A stretch of 64,000 nucleotides of DNA from Culex pipiens pallens. Its lineage: Eukaryota > Arthropoda > Insecta > Diptera > Culicidae. Each line of letters opens with the position of its first letter. Within the stretch, counting starts at the first letter, position 1. This document shows positions 12,836-23,461 of the stretch, piece by piece. The stretch covers positions 5,505,338 through 5,569,337 of the forward strand of contig NC_068938.1 of assembly GCF_016801865.2 (NCBI RefSeq), written 5' to 3'. A program made the position numbers and the translations under genes. Under the pieces are notes generated by a model. It was not told where the DNA came from, did no database searches, and saw only the letters and a list, made by a program, of their open reading frames with translations.

Positions 12836-13016
12836 TTGGCTTAGTCACAGACTAACCAGCCCCACAAAATGGCCTAAATCATCGCTAAAGAACTGAAGGT
12901 TATTTTTGTGTTATTTTTGTAGATTTGTTGGATTTATAATATCGTCATACTTGCAGGTGGTGCAAATGGCCTACTCATATTATCTGGTCCTGAAGGATGT
13001 TTTGAACAAGTTGTAA
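12836..13016 (+). pseudogene. Collapsed odorant receptor relic: leader plus last exon
   Basis: The 5' part (12836-12900) matches the leader and start of OR-D ('ggttggcttagtcaca', then an ATG at 12869), but the frame meets TAA two codons later. About 50 bp on, a complete terminal exon with acceptor TTGCAG (12951-12956) and 60 coding bases (12957-13016) follows, nearly identical to the last exon of OR-A. Exons 1-5 are missing. This is a receptor gene reduced by internal deletion, or the join left by unequal exchange between tandem copies. Confidence 0.85.
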
Positions 13017-13260
13017 ATCGAAAAAGTGTTATTAAAAATGATGTTGTAGTTTGTTCTGATAAAAATTAATATATAAATTTATCCTTTTTTTTTGCATGGT
13101 GACAAAATTACAAGCCCTATTTGATTCTAAATAGTCTAAGATGTCATTTTCTTTTAAACATTTCAAATATTCTCTATGAAGTTCTCAGCAATAGATAGTA
13201 AATTTCGTATCGAAGAATCGCTGCTTCCTTACATCATTTCTAGACCAGCTGCCATCCAGA

Positions 13261-14747
13261 ATGGACACAGTCCGGTGGGCTTCACTTCCGGAGGAGCTCC
13301 GAGCTATGCCGTTCAACTTGCGCTTCATGGGATTCATCGGACTGCGGGTTCCTCGGCGGAAAATTTACAAGTTTTTGGTTCCACTAATCTTCGCCACGAT
13401 GGTGATCATGTTCCCGAAGGCGGTTCTCGGAATTGGAAGTTCCGACGCAACGGCGATTTGCAAGGGGGTGGCGGAGTTCATTTTTGAACTTTCCAACTTT
13501 GTAACGCTTGGCATATTGGCGCTGAAGAGGACTGCGTTGGAAAGGCTGATCCAAGAACTGGAAGATTTTTTTCGTGAAGGTAACGCTTGCTTGGATCCTT
13601 GTTCTAAAACAAGAATTTTAACGAAATTGGAGTTTTCAGTTGCCATTGGAGAGGAATCAAAAGAATGCTACGATATGATTTGCAAGCAAAATATAAAAAT
13701 GAGAAAAGTTTTCACTTTTTTGGTACACTATTGCGCATATGGGACGTTGGGATTTTGGCTTCCTTCATTTTTGATAAGTCATTACCGTTTCTGGACAAAT
13801 TCTGATCCTCTTATCCTTGAACTGCCTATGGAACAAGAGTACGATATATTCATAGTGTTAAACAGAACAATACAATAATTAAAGAACATTTTCCAGATTT
13901 TATTGGCTACAAATCCGAACCAATTTTGCAGACTATCTCATTTTTATGGGATTCTCGCTGATTGCCTACGCGATTTGTGCGTTTTTTGAGTTGTTGAAGG
14001 TTTCGACCACGTGTTTCATCATACGATACAGTGCCTTAACCTTTCGGCTGGTGGCTACAAAAATCAAAATGTTGCCCCAACCGATTGAAGGTGAATCTCG
14101 CACTAAAGTACACGTTGAAGATTTGAAGAAACTTGTTGAGTTGCACCGAAAGGCGTTTGGGTTTGTGATTTTTTTGTTTTATGAACATTATTCCCCACGC
14201 TTAAAGGTACTTTTTACAGCATAACGGAATTGATTGAGGAAATTTGTCAACTCCCGGTTGCCATGGAGTTTTTCTTTTGTATAATTTTCTGGTGTTTGAG
14301 CATGATCTATATTTCTAAGGTGGCAAACTTACAAAATTGTGTCCCAATTTGCGATAACTTGTTGTTATTCCAGAAAGTGGACCTGAACTTGATCAATGTG
14401 ATGATCATTTTTTGGTTATCTTTGGTACAAGTGTTTGGTTATTCCTATCTGGGATCGCAGCTGACTGAGGAAGCCGAAGCCGTTGGCAAGGCCATCTACG
14501 ATCTACCCTGGCACGAGCACTCCGTTGAGATGCAACGATTCTACCGACTGATCATTCAACGGACGCAGCGGCCTACTGGGATTACGGGAGCAACGTTTTT
14601 CATCGTTCAACGGACTACATTTGCATCTGTATGGAGGACTCGTTTTTTCCTGAAATGTATGCTTAGTAAGACATGTTTTTGTTTCAGGTGGTTCAAATGT
14701 CCTACTAGTACTATTTGGTTCTTAAAGATTTGCTCAACAAATTGTAA
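13261..14747 (+). pseudogene. Odorant receptor OR-C with premature stop in last exon
   Basis: Same six-exon design as OR-B: 13261-13579, 13640-13838, 13897-14160, 14220-14319, 14374-14628, 14688-14747. It starts MDTVRWASLPEELRAMPF. Exons 1-5 are intact. In exon 6 the codon that is TCG in the other copies is TAG at 14706-14708, which ends the protein at 385 residues instead of 398 and removes the final YYLVLKDLLNKL-type segment. The old stop at 14745-14747 is still readable. Loss of the end of TM7 would be expected to damage an odorant receptor, so this may be a young pseudogene, a segregating null allele or a sequencing error; it is counted as broken. The donors of introns 2 (gtacga) and 3 (gtttgt) are weak. 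An AATAAA lies near 14829. Confidence 0.85.
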
Positions 14748-15084
14748 TGAGATTAATTACGAAGGTTGAGTTTCGATTGTTGTTGATTCTTAGTAAATAT
14801 CTGCATATTTATATTGCCATGAAATGCAAATAAAGTTTGAATTCAAATAAATTTAATGACATATTGCCCACATTACATAGTTTGAAATGCCTTATTTTAA
14901 CAGAGAGTGGTGAAAGTAATTATAGGAAAATTTCCAAATTTCCTTTTATATGAAAATCATTGCGGTTGCTATGGAATCGTGGGAACAAAGCAATCAACTT
15001 TAAATTGTGCCAGCTGTTATCAAAAGCATTTTTAATTTGAATCGTGACCAAACCTTCAAGCGTAAATGACACTTTTCATGAAAC

Positions 15085-17015
15085 CAGGGCTGTGGAGTCG
15101 GAGTCGGAGTCGGAGCCGGAATCGGTGGAGTCGGGTCTTTTTGGGGACCTGGAGTCGTAGTCGGAGTCGTCAAAAATCGAACAGCTGGAGTCGGAGCCGG
15201 AGTCGGAGTCGGCTAAATTTAATAAGCTGGAGTCGGAGTCGGAGTCGGAGCCGAAACTTTGTGATAACCCGGAGTCGGAGTTATCTAAACTTCAACAAAA
15301 ATTAGGTTTTTTTTATTGTTTAGTATTTGTTATAATGCAGGTTAATTCACAAAACTTCTTATTTTTTAATTGTTTTTATTAAGTCGCATGTATTGCGTTG
15401 CCATTTTTTCATTTTTTTAAATAGATTTATCAGATGAGCAATTCTCTACGAAATCGGCCGATTTCAACCTATTTTTTCAGTTTTTTTTTGTTTTTGCTAT
15501 TTGACTCAAACTTTATGGGGGCCTTCCCAGAAGAAGCCATCTTGTGTCATTGATTCACTTCAAGTAATCTCCATACAATTTTGACAGAAGTTCATATAAA
15601 TATGGTACGTAAATATTCGAAGATCTGTAACTTTTCAAGGAATTTTTTGATTGATTTGGTGTCTTCGACAAAGTTGTAGGTATTGATGAGAACTATTGAA
15701 AAACAGGTTCACGGACAAAAAAATTGGTGATTTTCTAATTACCTTTTATTTACAAAATTTCAATTTCCCAAAATCGGTATTTTAATTTTTTTAGTTTTTT
15801 GTATATTTTAGGGGACATCCCGCATCTTTTAAGCCATTCTGAAGTATGGACCAAAATTTTGTCGAAGATTTATGATTTTTTTAATAGTGATTTATGTTAA
15901 AATTGAAATCTTGTACTTAACATTTTCTGAACTATTTTTTTATGTAAAATCGAATTTGCCATCGAAAAGTACATCACACATTTTTTGATTAAGTACATCG
16001 TTTTAAAAATATATCCATTCAAAGTTAAATTTTGCCGAAAAAATCCGCTTTTGCTTTTTAAAATGTCCATTTCTAAAAATAATGAATGTTTGGCCCTTTT
16101 GAAATGTTAGTATTTAGAAAATTTCACGAATGTTTCATTTTTCTATATTGAAAATCAGACCATTAATTGCTGATATATAGACATTAGAAAATGGAGGGTT
16201 GTTTGGGTTAGACTTATAAAATCAATTTTCCTGTTTCTTTAATGCGCTATATCTCAGCAACCAGTGGTCCAATCTTCTTAGACAAAAAAGTAGGAAATTT
16301 TCTGAACTTTTCGAAAAAAATATGTTCAGGAATGGACAATCATGGACACTATTTAAAAAAATTAAATAAAAACGGAATTTTTCTGACATAATTCAACTTT
16401 GAAGGCTATATTTTTAAAACGGTGCACGTAATAAAAAAATGTGTATAGTCCTTTTCGATTGCAAATTCGATTTTACATGAAAATGAGATCACAAAATATA
16501 AAGTACGTGATTTTTTTTTTTACAAAAATCACTATTTTTAACAAATCATATATCGTCGGCAAAATTTTGGTCCATACTTCTGAATTGTTCTTGTGAAAAT
16601 GATTTCAAAACTGGAGATATTTTTTGATTTCTGTTTCAATTACGTTTAAAACTTGTCACCTGGATTTTTTTTTCAGTTTTGTGATTTGAACTTATTTTCC
16701 TTGAGAAATACATTACAATTAAAGAGTATTTAAATAATCCTATTTATCAATGTTTTCAAAATAATAGTCAAGTAACTTTAGAAACATTTAAATATATGTG
16801 GAGCCGGAGTCGGAGTCGGAGCTGACCATTTGTTGAAAGCTGGAGTCGGAGTCGGAGTCGGCTAGAGTTTGTAGGCCGGAGTTGGAGTCGGAGTCGGAGT
16901 CGGTTCGAGCTGAAAGCCGGAGCCGGAGTCGGAGTCAGAGTCGGCTAATCTCAGAAAGCCGGAGTCGGAGTCGGAGTCGGAGTCGTCTAAAACATGACCC
17001 GACTCCGCAGCTCTG
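15085..17015. mobile_element. hAT-like non-autonomous element with GGAGTC subrepeats
   Basis: The left end is CAGGGCTGTGGAGTCGG and the right end, read in complement, is CAGAGCTGCGGAGTCGG, a 17-bp terminal inverted repeat with two mismatches. An exact 8-bp direct repeat CATGAAAC flanks it (15077-15084 and 17016-17023), the target-site duplication length of hAT elements; the CAGGG start also fits. Subterminal (GGAGTC)n blocks occupy about 15095-15290 and 16800-16985. No transposase frame is present. The interior is largely a nested family F foldback repeat. Confidence 0.85.
15400..16650. repeat. Foldback repeat family F inside the hAT element
   Basis: Arms are inverted about a centre near 16200: 'gaagtatggaccaaaatttt' at about 15840 recurs in complement near 16560-16580, and 'gtaaaatcgaatttgc' near 15943 recurs in complement near 16470. 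It matches the 8085-8985 copy block by block, and supplies most of the length of the surrounding hAT element. Confidence 0.65.
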
Positions 17016-17068
17016 CATGAAACATCCTTCAATGGTTGGCTTAGTCACAAACTTATCAGCCTCACGAA

Positions 17069-18523
17069 ATGGCCGTCATCGCTGAAGAACTTCAAGTTAT
17101 GACGTTCAACCTTCGAATATTGGAGTGGATTGGCTTGTGGGGCAATCGGGGTAAATTATACCGATTTTTGTTTGCATTTACCTACGTCGTAATGGTGATC
17201 ATGTTCCCAAAGGCTGTTTTGGGAGTTGGAAGCAATGATGCGACGCTTATTTGCAAGGGAATCGCTGAGTTTATCTTTGAGTTGTCCAACTTGGTAACGT
17301 TGGGTATCCTGGCTGCGAAGAGGAATACATTTGAACATGTCATTGAAGAGTTGAACGAATTTTTTGATGAAGGTAAAAATTGAATGTAGTGTTTTTGGGG
17401 TAGGATCTTAACTATGCATTTAATTTAAGTTGCTTACGGTGAAGACTCCAACGTCTGCTACGAAATGATCCTAAAGCAAAATTTGCAAATCAAAAAGGTT
17501 TTCAAATTTTTAGTATTCTACTGCGGATATGGATCGATTGCTTACTGTTTGCCGGCAGTTGTGATTAGTCATTGGCGTTTTTGGAACAATTTTGAACCTA
17601 CCATTTTCGAGTTGCCAATGGAGCAAGAGTAGTCAATTCATCAAGCTTTCTTTTTTAATTTACCAAAATTTACCTGATTTCAGATTTTACGGTCTCCAGA
17701 TTCGTACAAACTTCATTCACTATCACATTTTTGTTGCCATTTTGCTGGTTGCCTCCTGTGTCTGTGCATCTTTTGTGCTGGTTAAGGTCACCACGTCCTG
17801 TTTTATGATCAAGTACAGCTCGTTGACGTTTCGGCTCGATTGCGAGAAGATGAAAAAATTACCCAGTCAACCAGCGGATGAAATTGTGACTAAAATCAAT
17901 GTTTCCGATTTGAAGAAAGTCGTTGAGCTGCATCGAAAATCTTTCAGGTAAGTTTGTGCTGTAGTAAGTTTGAGTCTCATTTTGTCTATTTTTCAGAATT
18001 CTAAATTTGATTGAAGAAATTTGCCACGTTCCGGTTGCGATGGACACGCTCTTTTGTGTGATATTTTGGAGCCTGAACATGTTTTACCTGTCAAAGGTTG
18101 CAACACTTTAAAGTTTAGTTTGGTAATTGGATCAACTTTCCTTCTCGTAGAAATTTGACCTAAATTTGCTCAACGTGATGATCATATTCTTGCTGACATT
18201 GGTTCAAGCCTTTGGATATTCGTACCTGGGCACGGAGTTGGCCGAAGAGGCTGAAGCAGTTGGCAAGGCCATCTACGATCTGCCGTGGTACGAACACTCG
18301 GTTGAGTTGCAACGTTACTACCGGCTGATGATGCAGCGCACGCAGCGGCCTACTGGGATAACGGGAGCGAAATTTTTCATCGTTCAGCGAACTACTTTTG
18401 CTAGTGTAAATTTTGAGTATTTTAATGGTTGTGAGATATGCTTTGATTACAATTAATTTTTAGGTGGTACAAATGTCCTACTCGTACTATTTGGTTCTAC
18501 GAGATGTGCTTAACAAATTGTAA
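17069..18523 (+). CDS. Odorant receptor OR-D (7tm_6), six exons
   Basis: Insect odorant receptor, 393 residues. Exons: 17069-17372, 17430-17628, 17684-17947, 17997-18096, 18151-18405, 18464-18523; same intron phases as its neighbours. Exon 1 is 15 bp shorter: the protein begins MAVIAEELQVMTF instead of M(E/D)TVRWxxLPEELxxM, so the usual VRW..LP start is replaced while the following TM1 region is retained. The intron 1 acceptor is AAG rather than CAG. The C-terminus is intact (SYSYYLVLRDVLNKL). The ATG lies 46 bp after the right target duplication of the hAT insertion, so its proximal promoter has been displaced; whether it is expressed cannot be judged from sequence. Confidence 0.9.
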
Positions 18524-18594
18524 AATGTGTCGAGTTGAGGATTTGATAACAAAACATCATAACACATAATTACAAATTTTTACGGTAATCGGGC

Positions 18595-18850
18595 ATGTAC
18601 GTGTGTCAAACAGGTTCTGACCTGAAATCCCTTTGGCCTGTTGTCTCAGTTACAGCAATTTTAAAGGTGTGTCAAGATAGCATGAAAAGATTGAAACTTC
18701 TTTCATATGAAAAGTGACATCAATACACGAAGGTTTTTCGTTTTTATTGAATATCTCAGTATTGAAATCCAATTTTGCTGGTCTGTGAAGGTCAGATGGT
18801 GAAAATGGCCCAAAATCACAACAGCGACGAAATGACAACAAGTTAACCAG
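18595..18850 (-). repeat. Family G dispersed repeat, reverse copy
   Basis: Complement of the 3078-3605 element in part: 'ttctgacctgaaatccctttggc', 'tttcatatgaaa.gtgac' and 'gaatatctcag' are shared. It lies 72 bp after the OR-D stop codon. Confidence 0.55.
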
Positions 18851-19929
18851 TCCAAAATCTGAGTGGTTTTATCCGATCTATGTCAAATTTGTTGTAGAAG
18901 CTCGTTCGTGGCCTGGACTTTGATCTAAAAACATCAGATAAAACTCTTAATGAATCACTTTGACTATTGTCGCCAAATCGGTCCCCTCCTGAAGACAGTT
19001 AAATTGTATTTTTTTGTTGAAAGACTTGTTAAACAATTTGATAATCATAAAATTGTTGTTATTTAAAAAAAAAACCACGTCGTCCACATGAATTACTGTC
19101 TCTGAATCGGTTATTACTTTTCATTTTTCCGTTACAAATGCTCACCGAGAGGGCAATTTTCCCGCAATTTTGCTTTATGATACTCATAAGTTTAGCACAT
19201 TTCCACGAACAAATGTTGCGGAATAAGGGGAGGGAACAATCCACAGATGAAGCCAACAGCCGCTCACGCAATATCCATTCGTTTATCGTGCGTGAGATTT
19301 CCTGCTCGTGGATGGCTTTACTGATAGCCACGAGTAAAGAATAAACTGTTTCTGGGGGGAAAAATTGCTATCCATTCCCGAAATTGCCCTTAACGAAAAA
19401 AAAAAAAGTTTCGCATTGACCGAAAGGAGAGCAAGGAAAATTTCGTTGATCTCGTTGAAAAGGGAAAATTCTGCCATTGTCAGGTTTCACTTTCGTCTCT
19501 CGGAAAAGCTCGCCCCCTTTCATTGCTTTTCGATGACGAAAAGTCCCTTCGGTCGGTTGGCGGAGGCATTCTTGTGGTTTTACGCCCCAAAACTGAGCCA
19601 TGTGTGTGCTGCTGCTGGGGGAATATTAGAATTCTGCTCTCGTGGACTGTGGCAGGAAAAAAGTTGCTCCTTTCGGAGCTGGAGAGCAAACCCGTTGGAA
19701 CCGATGTCAAGAGCGTGCGGTTGCTGTTTGGTTGCGGTAAACTGATCCGAACCATTTGAATTGATGGGATTTCTAGTGATGAACGATTGGTGAAGAATGA
19801 AACGATTGGGAAAAGTTCTCGATCAAACTGGTTGTATTGAACTGCTGTGAAAAGAATTTGTGATTAAGCTCTAACAAAACTGTGATTTTGGTGCAAAAGA
19901 ACAATTCTTCAGGATTTCCTCTGCTTTCT
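18851..19929. other. Intergenic between convergent OR-D and OR-E
   Basis: No supported gene. A GC-richer stretch (about 19370-19760) is open in several frames on both strands without recognisable domains or splice structure, so it is not called. Confidence 0.5.
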
Positions 19930-21351
19930 TTAGAAGTTATTCAGCAGATCCTGCAGAACGAGATAGTACGAGTAAGACATTTGAATCACCTGTAATTAAA
20001 AGAAAATGTTGCAACTCATGCTCCTCCTCCAAGTCCTAAAATATTCATCTACACTAGCAAATGTGGTCCGTTGAACGACGAAAAGCTTCACCCCCGTGAT
20101 CCCAGTAGGCCGCTGCGTACGTTGAATGATCAGCCGGTAGAATCGTTGCAGCTCAACCGAGTGCTCGTACCACGGCAAATCGTAGATGGCCTTGCCAACT
20201 GCCTCGGCTTCCTCGGCCAACTCCGATCCCAGAAAGGAGCAGCCAAACGTCTCAATCAAAGACAGGCAAAATATGATCATCACGTTGATTAGGTTGAAGT
20301 CAATTTTCTGAAAATTTCAAAAACGCGTTGCTAGATTGAAATGTATTTGATTGAAATCACCTTTGAAATGTAAATCATGCTCAAACACCAGAATATTACA
20401 CAGGTCAAGAATTCCAGAGCCAGCGGTACTTGACAAATGTCTTCTATCAATTCTGTAACACTGAAATTAATTGTGATCATCGTTTAACCATTAAAAAATC
20501 ACACAAATTCCTCACTTGTAAGCTTTTCGATGCACCTCAACGAGCTTTTTCAAATCTTCGATGTTAACCTTCGTCGGTCCATCATCTGTATGCTGTGGCA
20601 GCTTCCTTATCTTTTCCGCGACCAGTCGATAGCACAGGGAATTGTACTTGATCATAAAACACATCGTAGCGATTTTGATTAGTGACATAAATCCACAGAA
20701 ACTGTACGCAATCATTGACAACCCCACAAAAATGTGATAGTGAGTGAAATTTGTTCGAATTTGTAGACCGTAGAAGCTAGAAAAAAATAAATTTGTGTAA
20801 ATAGAAGTTTTTCAAAACATCATTTCAGTTAACTTCTGCTCCATCGGTAGCTCAAACACCATCGGTTCAAAACTGTTCCAAAATCTCCAGTGGCTTATCA
20901 AAACCGCCGGCAAGCAGTACGCAAACGGTCCGTAAACGCAGTAAACAACAAGAAACTTGAAAAACTTTTTGATTTTCACATTTTGCTCCCGAATCATGTT
21001 GTAGCAATCCTTGGACTCCTCGCCTAAGGTAACTTCCCGAAAGATCTCGTCCAACCCTTGAATGACCCGCTCGAACGCGTCCCTCTTCAGTGCAAAAATC
21101 GCCATCGGGATGTAAATCGAAGCCTCAAAGTTCAGCTCGGCCAGTCCCTTGCAAATCGCCGTCACGTCATCGCTTCCGATGCCCAAAACCGTCTTCGGAA
21201 ACAGAATCACCATCGTTCCGAAGGTAAACAGTGCCCAAAAACGGTACACCCGGTAGCGAGGGCCCCACAGACCCACGTGCGCCATGATGCGCAGATTGAA
21301 CGGCATGACTTGCAGCTCCTCCGGAAGGGATCCCCACTGGATGGTGTCCAT
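19930..21351 (-). CDS. Odorant receptor OR-E (7tm_6), five exons
   Basis: Insect odorant receptor on the minus strand, 397 residues. Exons in transcript order: 21351-20834, 20776-20516, 20460-20361, 20307-20053, 19989-19930. It starts MDTIQWGSLPEELQVMPF and ends SYYLVLQDLLNNF, with the shared LPWYEHSVELQRFYRL and QRTQRPTGITG motifs. Its first exon (518 bp) equals exons 1+2 of the other copies (319+199 bp) joined exactly: the sequence reads straight through FREVTLGEES where the others have an intron. It therefore lost that intron precisely, or diverged before the others gained it. Its transcription converges on OR-D, implying an inversion during array growth. The frame is intact. Confidence 0.92.
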
Positions 21352-22385
21352 CGTGACGGGCAGGTCGAGTGAGACTGAAGGAACACTTGAATGACGAGTT
21401 GTGAGCGATTACTTCAAATGGAATATTTCAATGAATTTATCAGCGAGGTACTATTAATAAGGTACAATTTGCGTAATTATTAAAGATCAGCGCTTAAAGT
21501 GAATTCAACTAGTGGCTTTGATTTTTATATATTTCCTCTAAATAAAAAAATATTTGTCATGTCAAAAGTTCCATGAAAGATTTAAAAATGTTCCAATAAA
21601 CAGTACATTTATCCCCCTACAGCAATATTCAATCCAAATTTCAGGTAATCCACCCATCTTAAATCAAGCGAACAAATTTCCTTCATTTTTGTTTATTTAT
21701 GACCATTAAACATATTCTCTTCCTCCCCCCTATTTCGCGTAGTTACTCAACAAATTGCATCGTTACCCAAGGAAGGCAACACGAAGAAAATCAAAGATGC
21801 AAGCCTTCTTCCACCCACCAAAAACCACCAACCCTCACACATATTCTTTTCCCTTCCACCGCCCAAAATTGAATTCGACCTTCGCTGCGTCGTTTACAGC
21901 CCAATAAAATATTTATTCAAGAGGGTGTGTGCAACATCAACTAATAAAAATTTATAGACGTCGAGGAAACCTTTGTCAAAACTGGCAAAACGCCAACCGT
22001 CAACGCAGCAAGCCAAGTTCAAACATTTGCTTTCTCTTCTTTCTCCACCAGGTTTCCTTCATTGTTTGAGGAGAAAATGTTAAACATTTTGAAAAAGGGG
22101 TGGTTTTGCTCGAATGCAGTGAAAACGCATGCTGGCAGAAAGTAGGCTGTGAGTTGTGGTGGCTTTTGGAACTAATCCAACTGCTGGGAGGTGTCTTGGG
22201 TAAAGAGACAGCCGAATGGAACTCAAGTTTAGGAAATTTGAAAGACAGCATGGAACTCACGGGGAAATGGAGGGGAATGGCGCATGAGTGAAGAAGTTCG
22301 TTTGCTGGGGAAGTAACTCAAAGTGTGTCTTGAATGGAATGGTTGTACAAATTGATGGCAGATGGTGCTTCTTGTTTGAACGATT
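21352..22385. other. Intergenic, no gene seen
   Basis: Upstream of OR-E, so it should hold that gene's promoter, but no clear TATA or initiator could be chosen. Nothing else supported. Confidence 0.4.
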
Positions 22386-22912
22386 TATTTTTTGAAGATT
22401 TGAAGATTTGAAGATTTAAAGATTTGAAGATTTGAAGATTCGAAGATTTGAAGATTTGAAGATTTGAAAATTTGAAGATTCGAAGATTTGAAGATTTCCA
22501 GAGTTTTTTTTGAAAAGGACCAATAAACTATTGTCTTTCATATGTTTATAGGACCTAATAAAAAAAAAACTCTAGATTTGAAGATTTGAAGATTTGAAGA
22601 TTTGAAGATTTGAAGATTTGAAGATTTAAAGATTTGAAGATTTGAAGATTTGAAGATTTGGAGATTTGAAGATTTGAAGATTTGAAGATTTGAAGATTTG
22701 AAGATTTAAAGATTTGAAGATTTGAAGATTTGAAGATTTGAAGATTTGGAGATTTGAAGATTTGAAGATTTGAAGATTTGAAGATTTGAAGATTTGAAGA
22801 TTTGAAGATTTGAAGATTTGAAGATTTGAAGATTTGAAGATTTGAAGATTTGAAGATTTGAAGATTTGAAGATTTTAAGATTTGAAGATTTGAGGATTTG
22901 AGGATTTGAAGT
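22386..22912. repeat. (GAAGATTT)n 8-bp satellite
   Basis: About 60 units of GAAGATTT with scattered single-base variants (gaagattc, gaagattta, ggagattt), interrupted once at 22498-22573 by a small inverted-repeat element. Confidence 0.95.
22498..22573. mobile_element. Tiny hairpin element inside the 8-bp satellite
   Basis: About 76 bp. The ends CCAGAGTTTTTTTT and AAAAAAAAACTCTA are inverted copies, with a second inner pair around the GGACC motifs and TATAGGACC. Satellite sequence continues on both sides, so it looks like a MITE-scale insertion. Confidence 0.55.
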
Positions 22913-23461
22913 TGTTTCTTATCAGAGCATTATATTCAATATTTAACTCTGTTGAAATGTCAGTCTTGATTCCATAATTTTCAAAATAAAGAAAAGGATT
23001 CGAAAGGATCCGAAAATTTTCGAAAATGGTTCTAAAATATTGTAATTTTTTTATAAATTTTAACATGGGTAGCAAACGATGCAAATTTTTTTTTGTATTT
23101 TTACTTTTGGTGGTACAAATTTTATTTAAATTTTTTGTCTCAAAATCGGTCCGAACAAATTAGAAAAATCATATTTAATTCCAAGAAACTCTAAAATAGT
23201 GATAATTTCGCTTCAATTAATACTCATAATGAAAATTTTTAAAATTTGAGTATTTTTTAAAATGCGGTATTTTGTGAAAATTTAAATATTTTATCTGTTT
23301 AGGTGAGACTTAGAAAACTTCAATACATATTTCTGTTCGTATTTTTTTCCGCTGTATCTCATTAACCAGAAGTCCAATCTTCAATGTTTTTTTTTTGTCA
23401 AAACCTAAGTAAATTTTCTGAATTTTACGATTTTTTCAGAAATGGTCACTTTTGGGCACTA
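22913..23461. other. AT-rich intergenic, related to dispersed repeats
   Basis: No gene. Phrases such as 'ctgtatctcattaaccagaagtccaatctt' (about 23350) resemble the family F centre, suggesting decayed repeat. Confidence 0.4.

Noticed and set aside
22386..22912. CRISPR-like regular repeats
   Set aside because: Contiguous 8-bp units without spacers in a eukaryotic genome; a simple satellite.
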